Below, one piece after another: positions 62,271 through 64,000 of a stretch of 64,000 bases of DNA. Origin of the DNA: Prorocentrum cordatum (taxonomy: Eukaryota; Sar; Dinophyceae; Prorocentrales; Prorocentraceae); NCBI GenBank assembly GCA_963575745.1, contig CAUYUJ010020540.1, positions 86,001-150,000 of the forward strand. The letters are read 5' to 3'. The notes beneath the pieces were generated by a model. It ran no database searches. It was given only the letters and a program-made list of their open reading frames with translations, and was not told the origin of the DNA. How positions within the stretch are numbered: position 1 is the first letter of the stretch; the number at the start of each line of letters is the position of its first letter. Made by a program: the position numbers and the translations under genes.

Positions 62271-62342
62271 GACTTTGCAAGCTTGCTCATCCTCAGTGTG
62301 TGTGTGTGTGTGTGTGTGTGCCAGAGCGCGCGCCATTGCTTG
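61751..62342. repeat. Unassigned DNA ending in (CTTG)n and (TG)n
   Basis: A CAGGACA-rich patch at about 61795-61880, then unassigned sequence, then nine CTTG units (62235-62270) and a TG run (62296-62321). These lie just 5' of the spliced-leader-like sequence. Confidence 0.6.
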
Positions 62343-62363
62343 TCCATAGCCTTACGGCTCAAG
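62343..62363 (+). promoter_or_regulatory. Spliced-leader relic (candidate)
   Basis: TCCATAGCCTTACGGCTCAAG. The known dinoflagellate spliced leader is TCCGTAGCCATTTTGGCTCAAG with a variable first base. With one gap the two agree at about 18 of 22 positions, including TAGCC and the whole GGCTCAAG end. It lies 18 bp before an ATG that opens a long intronless frame. This is the arrangement expected when a trans-spliced mRNA has been reverse-transcribed and reinserted. Confidence 0.6.
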
Positions 62364-62381
62364 GGCTCAGGTCGAAGGGCG

Positions 62382-63557
62382 ATGTCAGGAGGCGGCCAGG
62401 TCCCCAGAGCTGATGACTGGGCTGCCCTCTCCCCTCCGCAGGGGCCTGCACGGGCGGCCATTCCTCTGGCGAGGGCGTCCTGCGCAGCGCTGGGAGCGCT
62501 GCTGGCCTCCCGTGCGTGCCAGCCTGCGCCCTGCCTGTCCGCCCCGCGCCGGCCCGCCTTCCCGCCGGTGCGGAGGGCCTCCGCCGTGGCGGCCGCGGCC
62601 GCGCAGAGGCCTCGGCCGGCTGGGCGCCCGACGAAGCAGGCGGCCGCCAGGCACGGGCGCCAGGCAGGCACGGCGCGCGCGGTGCCCGCCGAGAACCTGC
62701 CGCGGAAGCACCACGACCGGTTCCCCCCGACCGCCGCGGCGGCAGCTGCTGCCGCAGGGGCGACCAGGGCCGCGGGCAGGCGGCCGCCCAAGCTCCCGCG
62801 GGAGGAGGCGGTCGCCGACTGGGGCCGCGCGAGGCCGCTGCCCTACCTGCTGCGGGGCAGTGTGCCCGACGACGTCTGCGGCGAGGTCGAGAGCATTTCC
62901 GACAGGGGCGCCTTGGTGAGGTTGCTGTGGGAAGTGCCCAGGCCCCCCGTGGCTCCGCCCGACTGGCAGCCGAGGACCGAGGCCTCGCCCCTTCTTGGGC
63001 TCCTGAGCCAGAATGCGCTGGCGCTGGCCTTTCCGCGGGTGGCGGCCCAGCGTGGCAGACAGCCAGGAAGCTCCAGCGCGTTTGACGTCCGAGGTCTGCT
63101 CCAGGTTGGCCAGCGTGTAGGGGTAAGGATAACAGCCGAGGCGATGGACGTGCCAGGCATTCTAGGGCTGCAGCTCTCGCCAGACCAGCAGCTAGTTGGG
63201 CCTGCAGCTTCAGCTGGGGCCGCCAACGCGGATCCCCTTCAGGAACTTGCGCTGTTTGCGCAGTGGCGGGCGTTCTTGTGCAGTCACCGGTTCCGTGTCA
63301 CAGGGTTCTCGGACGCTCCAGTGTCACATGTGCCTGCCCTTGGCTGGAAAGACCCTGCCTGGGCCGGGGCCATCAGGGATGTGCCGGAGAAGCTGAAGGG
63401 CCGGGACGATAATGATATGCTGCCGATGGCGTTTGCAACGTGGGCGCTGGCGGAATCCAAGCGCGATGTCGTGGTGGCGTGTCCTCTCGTCACTCACGAG
63501 AGGGTATCCGGCTGCCTGCGGCAAACTGCCGGCCGCACGGGGGTAGCTTCCTGTTAG
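62382..63557 (+). CDS. Intronless gene, possible plastid-targeted S1-like protein
   Basis: 391 residues from the ATG that follows the spliced-leader-like sequence. The in-frame region upstream is microsatellite and is not counted. Residues 1-~145 are rich in Ala, Arg and Pro with few acids, including a moderately hydrophobic stretch at ~25-50, as in plastid transit leaders. From ~155 the sequence is ordinary: LLRGSVPDDVCGEVESISDR and GALVRL, then after a ~60-residue insert FDVRGLLQVGQRVGVRITAE and GILGLQLSP. The pattern G-x-V-x-I-x-D-x-G-A-x-V-x-L followed by L-x-V-G-Q-x-V-x-V resembles an S1 RNA-binding fold with an inserted loop. The C-terminal ~120 residues are unassigned. It is likely functional because the frame is open and compositionally uniform. 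S1 assignment and targeting are inference. Confidence 0.6.
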   Translation: MSGGGQVPRADDWAALSPPQGPARAAIPLARASCAALGALLASRACQPAPCLSAPRRPAFPPVRRASAVAAAAAQRPRPAGRPTKQAAARHGRQAGTARAVPAENLPRKHHDRFPPTAAAAAAAAGATRAAGRRPPKLPREEAVADWGRARPLPYLLRGSVPDDVCGEVESISDRGALVRLLWEVPRPPVAPPDWQPRTEASPLLGLLSQNALALAFPRVAAQRGRQPGSSSAFDVRGLLQVGQRVGVRITAEAMDVPGILGLQLSPDQQLVGPAASAGAANADPLQELALFAQWRAFLCSHRFRVTGFSDAPVSHVPALGWKDPAWAGAIRDVPEKLKGRDDNDMLPMAFATWALAESKRDVVVACPLVTHERVSGCLRQTAGRTGVASC

Positions 63558-63739
63558 ATCTACAGCAGGCCCACTGAGGCAGTAGCGTGGTTCACCATGG
63601 TTCTGCCATGACCCTGTGTTGGACGGGATCTCCGCGGGCCCCTAGGAAGCTCTTGGGCTGTGTTGGTCGCTGTGGTTCTACCGAGCTCTCCCGAATCTGA
63701 TTGGAATAACCATGATTCTACTGGGCCGTCGCGGGTACC

Positions 63740-63965
63740 ATGGACGTCGTTTTGTTGTCATTGTTGGTGCTGCTGTTGTTGTTGTTGTTTCTGCTGCTGT
63801 TGTTGTTATTGCTGCTGCTGTTGTTGTAATCGTTGTTTTTGTTGCTGTTGTTGCTGCTGCTGTAGTTATGTCTGTTGTTGTTGTCGTTGTTGTTGATTTT
63901 ATTACTGTTGCCGTAGTTGTAGTTGTAGTAGTAGCAGAAGCAGCAGCAGTAGCAGTAGCAGCAGC

Positions 63966-64000
<35 letters not shown>
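63740..64000 (+). repeat. (GTT/GCT)n to (GTA)n triplet microsatellite
   Basis: Triplet array changing from ttg/ctg units to gtagtag units, running to the window end. The 180 bp before it (63558-63740) is the probable 3' region of the preceding gene. No polyadenylation signal can be assigned. Confidence 0.9.

Overview
The window looks like nuclear DNA of a dinoflagellate or a close relative. The evidence is GC-rich coding sequence, pervasive microsatellites and minisatellites, dispersed degenerate repeats, very few genes, and a degenerate spliced-leader-like 21-mer at 62343-62363, just upstream of an intronless gene. No prokaryotic operon structure, rRNA, tRNA or CRISPR array was seen. The taxonomic call is inference.

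The core (about 4660-46173) is a giant imperfect inverted repeat: two ~20 kb arms around a ~1.5 kb spacer (about 25240-26735). Each arm carries one copy of the same very large mobile-element gene, and the two 5' ends face each other. The left copy (7247-23971, minus strand) is one uninterrupted frame of 5574 codons. The right copy (about 27860-44438, plus strand) is the same gene with about ten frameshifts and four nonsense codons, although its catalytic motifs survive. The protein reads as a Helitron-like replicase: helicase-associated-type repeats, zinc-binding modules, a DUF6570-like region, a Helitron N domain, an HUH motif (HIH), a two-tyrosine motif and a Pif1-type helicase. Fused to its C-terminus is a ubiquitin-specific-protease (C19/USP) domain. 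LLGG tetrapeptides sit in three linkers and an LRRLRGG lies near the C-terminus, so self-processing by the USP domain is a testable idea. A second, highly charged frame (ORF1) precedes and overlaps the giant frame. It is intact only in the right arm.

Downstream of the gene, each arm ends in a (CA/GT)n satellite with embedded 82-83 bp GC-rich hairpins, followed by a ~25 bp motif that recurs through the window. The outer flanks (1-4660 and 46173-54740) are fields of degenerate repeats: a hairpin family of nearly twenty copies, ~170 bp satellites organised into ~1.15 kb or ~2.35 kb higher-order units, and ~350 bp modules.

The remainder holds an ORF with three CGTQTD motifs (50083-51171), a decayed tyrosine-recombinase-like gene (about 55160-56105), several mini- and microsatellites (54905-60215, 61330-61740), and at 62382-63557 a probably functional, intronless gene for a possibly plastid-targeted S1-like protein. 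The window ends in GTT/GTA triplet repeats.
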